A DNA stretch of 6,728 nt, taken from assembly GCA_031272565.1 (NCBI GenBank), contig JAISTN010000006.1, positions 1 to 6,728 on the forward strand, read 5' to 3'. The stretch is from Bifidobacteriaceae bacterium (GTDB taxonomy: Bacteria > Actinomycetota > Actinomycetes > Actinomycetales > WQXJ01). How positions within the stretch are numbered: the first letter of the stretch is position 1; the number at the start of each line of letters is the position of its first letter. The notes beneath the pieces were generated by a model, which was not told where the DNA came from, did not search any database, and saw only the letters and a list, made by a program, of their open reading frames with translations. Both the position numbers and the translations under genes were made by a program. Positions 4,383-6,728 of this stretch are shown in pieces.

Positions 4383-5651
4383 CTAGGGCGCGAGACAGGC
4401 GATCGGCACGGTGTAAACGCCGTCCTCCCGACGGTAGGCGAAGCCGCTGGCAGTGAGGATCATGAGGAAACTGGGCGGGCCGGCGTGCTGGGAGCGGACG
4501 TGACGTTGGATGTCCAGGAGGCTCGCCGCGGCGGTTTCCTCGGCAGCTTTGTCCAACTTGATCTCCACGGCCCCCCAAGTACCATCGCCCAACTCGACGA
4601 TGGCGTCGCATTCCAGGCCGCGGGCGTCCCGGTAGTGCCAGACCGTGGCGTCATTGGCTTCAGCGTAGGTCCGCAAGTCGCGCACGCAGAGCGATTCGAA
4701 CAGCAGGCCGAAGGTGCTGAAGTCGGCCATGAGCTTGCTGGGCGTGAGGCGGAGCAACGCGGCGGGGATGGAAGGGTCACAGTAACGTCGAACGGGGCTG
4801 GTCCGCTGGGCGACCTTCGACCGCACGGCCGGCGCCCACGCCTCTTGGTCCTCCAACACGTAGAGCCGCCGCAGGGCGGTCAGGTAGGAAGAGATCGTAT
4901 TGACGGACAAGATGCCGTCGTCGGCCGACATGTCTTCCCGGATGGTCGTCATGGCCGCTTCCGTGGACTCGTTCCGGGCCAGCGAGCGCATCAGCAAGCG
5001 GACCCTCCGGGGGTTCTTGTCCACCCCGTCGACGCGCGAGATGTCTGATTCGATAATGGATTCGGCGTAGTCGGAGGCGCGCATGGAAGAGTATTCGCCG
5101 GGCTGGACGACCGAGGCTGGCCAGCCGCCCCGCACCAGCGTGAGGGCCAGATAGTCCAGCGGCAGCGTGGCCTGTCCGGCGATGTTACGACCAGCCATGA
5201 TGTCCACCAGCGACACGGTCGAGTCCGACTCGCCCGACTCTGCCAGGCTCATGGGCCGCATCCGGACGCGGGAAACCCGGCCCGTGCCGGTGTGGCGTAC
5301 GTCTTCTTTGGACGGCACCGACGAGCCGGTCAGGATGAACTGGCCGACCGCCTGGCTCCGGTCGACGGCGAAGCGGACCGTGTCCCACAGCACCGGTTGC
5401 TCCTGCCACTCGTCGAGGAGGCGCGGGCGGTCACCCGACAGCAGCAGGGAAGGCTGGGTGGCCGCCAGTCGAGCATAGTCACTGCGGTGGTCCGGGTCTT
5501 GGAGGTAGACCGCCGAGGCCGCGGCCTGCTCGGCTGTCGTGGTCTTGCCGCACCACTTGGGCCCCACGATATGCGCCGCGCCCGCGCTCGCCAGGGCCTG
5601 TGCCAGCAACCGGTCCGCGATGCGGGGATGATAGTCAGCCACAGTCTCCAT
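4383..5651 (-). CDS. AAA_14/DUF4143-family P-loop ATPase
   Basis: 422 residues, full length for this family. The ATG at 5651 has AGGGAG 4-9 bases upstream. An N-terminal AAA-type domain holds the Walker A GPKWCGKT (30-37), a Walker B-like RLLDEWQ (77-83, Asp80-Glu81) and a sensor-like FILTGSSVPS (105-114). R-rich residues 123-133 and the MSLAESGES turn follow, as in this family. The C-terminal half is DUF4143-like, with FESLCVRDL (318-326), WHYRDARGLECDAIVE (338-353) and WGAVEIKL (359-366). The D349...E363-x-K365 pattern resembles a PD-(D/E)XK nuclease-type core common in these proteins, though cleavage is not established for the family. Such genes are abundant, often horizontally moved and of largely unknown function; some are suspected toxin-like or defence-related ATPases. 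Its neighbours, a recombinase remnant and a broken gene, fit accessory DNA. The large inverted repeat 37 bases upstream is probably its control site. Confidence 0.9.
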   Translation of the reverse strand: METVADYHPRIADRLLAQALASAGAAHIVGPKWCGKTTTAEQAAASAVYLQDPDHRSDYARLAATQPSLLLSGDRPRLLDEWQEQPVLWDTVRFAVDRSQAVGQFILTGSSVPSKEDVRHTGTGRVSRVRMRPMSLAESGESDSTVSLVDIMAGRNIAGQATLPLDYLALTLVRGGWPASVVQPGEYSSMRASDYAESIIESDISRVDGVDKNPRRVRLLMRSLARNESTEAAMTTIREDMSADDGILSVNTISSYLTALRRLYVLEDQEAWAPAVRSKVAQRTSPVRRYCDPSIPAALLRLTPSKLMADFSTFGLLFESLCVRDLRTYAEANDATVWHYRDARGLECDAIVELGDGTWGAVEIKLDKAAEETAAASLLDIQRHVRSQHAGPPSFLMILTASGFAYRREDGVYTVPIACLAP

Positions 5652-5687
5652 GATCTCCCTGCTCTCCCCGGCGGCGATCGGCTACCG

Positions 5688-5747
5688 GGTGACAATTCAC
5701 CAAGTAACTTCATGATATGTCACCAAGTTGCTTGGTGAATTGTCACC
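5688..5747 (-). promoter_or_regulatory. 23-bp inverted repeat operator of the ATPase gene
   Basis: Arm 5688-5710 (beginning GGTGACAATTCACCAAG) and arm 5725-5747 are complementary at 22 of 23 positions, with a T-G pair at the exception, around the 14-base spacer CATGATATGTCACC. The octamer TCACCAAG occurs three times: 5697-5704, 5720-5727 and, inverted, 5731-5738. The last two form a perfect palindrome TCACCAAG-ttg-CTTGGTGA. GGTGA-N4-TCACC sub-palindromes lie at both ends. The AT-rich centre offers TATCAT (minus strand 5717-5712) as a possible -10. Position 37 bases before the ATPase start suggests autoregulation or a dedicated repressor. As RNA it would form a very stable hairpin. It could also be the tip of a small mobile element. 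Confidence 0.75.
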
Positions 5748-6016
5748 GCCGGCCTTCCACTGAGGTTGCGACGACCCGGAACACCCGCAGCCCGGCCCAG
5801 TCAACCGCGCCGCGCCCCCGGCGACGACCGTGGCGATGGCTTCGGCCGGAGGCACCGCGGCGTAGATGTCGGCGTTGATGTGGCGGCCGAGATGCAGGCC
5901 GCCTGTGAATGGGCGGCCGGCATTGGCGGTCCGGCTGATCGCCGTCTCGGCGCTGACCACTGTCGCGTCCGGCCGGTTCTCGGCGTTGAGCGGCGCCGCC
6001 CTCGGCCCGGACCCTG
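5743..6016 (-). pseudogene. Possible broken coding remnant, unidentified
   Basis: Between the inverted repeat and the right-edge gene, the minus strand shows protein-like composition split over two frames. One frame reads, from about 5990 to 5810, ENRPDATVVSAETAIS and later GLHLGRHINADIYAAVPP and AEAIATVVAGG. In the next frame, VDWAGLRVFRVVATSVEGRR ends at TGA 5745-5743, inside the inverted-repeat arm. Both stretches have G/C-rich third positions and balanced residues, unlike the Arg-rich shadow frames beside them. A single frameshift near 5806-5815 would join them into one C-terminus. No ATG or ribosome binding site precedes the stretch; a GTG at 5960 is the only candidate. I do not recognise the family. 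It could also be noncoding spacer that is open by chance in G+C-rich DNA. Confidence 0.35.
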
Positions 6017-6024
6017 AAAGATCG

Positions 6025-6728
6025 TCAAGCCAGCAACTCCGCCGGCCGGAGACGGGCCGGTTTGGGGCCCAGCAAGCCCGGCCTCACCCTGATCTGGCGG
6101 GGGAACCAGGTGTGGCCCAGGCCGGCGGCCGGGCTGGGCCCCTCGGCCAACTCCGCCAGGCGGCCGGCCGCGCTGGCGGTCACGCGCCACTTGGCGGGCG
6201 GGCGGTCCAGATGGGCGGCCACCAGCGGCAGGTAGCCGCCGCCGAACCACGCCCACCACGTCGGCCGCCGCGTCACCCCCAGCAGGCCCCGGCCGCGGTC
6301 GTACGGCCTCTGTTCCGACTTGTCCTTGTAGCGGTAGAACAACTGCTGGCCCGAGTACGTCAGGCCCGGCACCACTTCGGCCTTCGCGTACAGGGCCGAC
6401 GCGCGATCGGCCACCGCCGTGAAGAACGCCCGCAGCCCGTCGCGCCAGGCCGCGTCGCGGAACGTGTCGCCGATGAAGGCGAGGCTGAGATGCCACATCC
6501 GCGGGAGCCCGTCGCTAGGCGCTCCCGAATACACGCCGCCGCCCAAGCAGGGCAAGCCGGAACCGCCCAGGATCAGATCCCAGTCGGCCCCTTCCTGCCA
6601 CGCCGCAGTGAGGCCCGCCGCGCCCACCTGGCCGAACCGGCCCTGTAGCGGCTCGAAGTGGCCGAACCGCCTGGGCAGCGCCTCCGGGAACAGCGCCATC
6701 GCCTGCTCCGCCAGCACTTCCGTCACCG
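6025..6728 (-). CDS. Uncharacterised protein, C-terminal part (5' end outside window)
   Basis: At least 233 codons ending at TGA 6027-6025; the frame is open to the right edge, so the true start probably lies outside. A GTG at 6726 opens the visible part, but a start there cannot be supported because upstream sequence is missing. No signal peptide or membrane segment is seen. Recognisable blocks are FGHFEPLQGRF, a Gly-rich CLGGGVYSG, MWHLSLAFIGDTFRDAAWRD, YAKAEVVPG and an aromatic block PTWWAWFGGGYLPLVAAHL. Blocks such as TWWAWFG-x-x-Y-x-x-L-V occur in small cytosolic proteins of the immunity-protein type, but I cannot name a family, so function stays open. It is followed by a region of decayed coding signal and then by the ATPase gene on the same strand. 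Codon use matches the window. Confidence 0.75.
   Translation of the reverse strand, partial: VTEVLAEQAMALFPEALPRRFGHFEPLQGRFGQVGAAGLTAAWQEGADWDLILGGSGLPCLGGGVYSGAPSDGLPRMWHLSLAFIGDTFRDAAWRDGLRAFFTAVADRASALYAKAEVVPGLTYSGQQLFYRYKDKSEQRPYDRGRGLLGVTRRPTWWAWFGGGYLPLVAAHLDRPPAKWRVTASAAGRLAELAEGPSPAAGLGHTWFPRQIRVRPGLLGPKPARLRPAELLA

Noticed and set aside
4485..5048. 187-codon plus-strand frame
   Set aside because: Antisense to the ATPase gene, which has clear Walker motifs; no ribosome binding site or recognisable protein.
5801..6496. 231-codon minus-strand frame overlapping the right-edge gene
   Set aside because: Arg/Pro/Gly-rich composition typical of an out-of-frame reading; the other frame has balanced composition and aromatic blocks.
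1..6728. CRISPR array
   Set aside because: No set of regularly spaced near-identical repeats of 23-45 bases with unique spacers is present; the repeats found are pairs or inverted.

Overview
The window looks like a chromosomal piece of a high-G+C actinobacterium. The coding regions strongly favour G or C in third codon positions, the lipoproteins carry actinobacterial-style lipoboxes, and the tmRNA encodes the tag AKSNRTGYALAA, which resembles tags I recall from Bifidobacterium and Actinomyces relatives. I cannot name a genus.

Left part (1-2805, all minus strand): a likely operon encoding two paralogous lipoproteins (start 2805, then start 1603), followed by the first 54 codons of a membrane-anchored protein that runs off the left edge. 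That protein looks like the start of an HlyD/MacA-type efflux adaptor. Actinobacteria commonly place Cys-rich lipoproteins of this kind next to such adaptors and MacB/FtsX-like ABC transporters, so the set is probably a cell-envelope export module. The two lipoproteins keep identical cysteine spacings (31, 35 and 44 residues) although the rest has diverged. The longer one carries an acidic insert.

Middle (2806-4382): a gene-free, inverted-repeat-rich leader lies between the lipoprotein operon and the divergently transcribed tmRNA gene ssrA (3193-3555, plus strand), which has its own promoter and a hairpin/U-tract terminator. Beyond ssrA is a scar of a mobile element. It holds an unusually structured stretch of about 150 bases, a degenerate copy of the last 22 bases of the ssrA region exactly 200 bp downstream, and the C-terminal remnant of what looks like a large serine recombinase on the minus strand. 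This is the typical architecture of a decayed island at the 3' end of ssrA.

Right part (4383-6728, minus strand): a complete AAA_14/DUF4143-type P-loop ATPase gene, preceded by a striking 23-bp inverted repeat that is probably its operator or promoter. Next come about 280 bases with broken coding signal. At the right edge is the C-terminal 233 codons of an uncharacterised protein, cut by the window.

The points most worth a second look are the structured region between ssrA and the recombinase remnant, the near-perfect operator of the ATPase gene, and the cysteine-module lipoprotein pair. I see no CRISPR array and no clear complete new defence system in this window.
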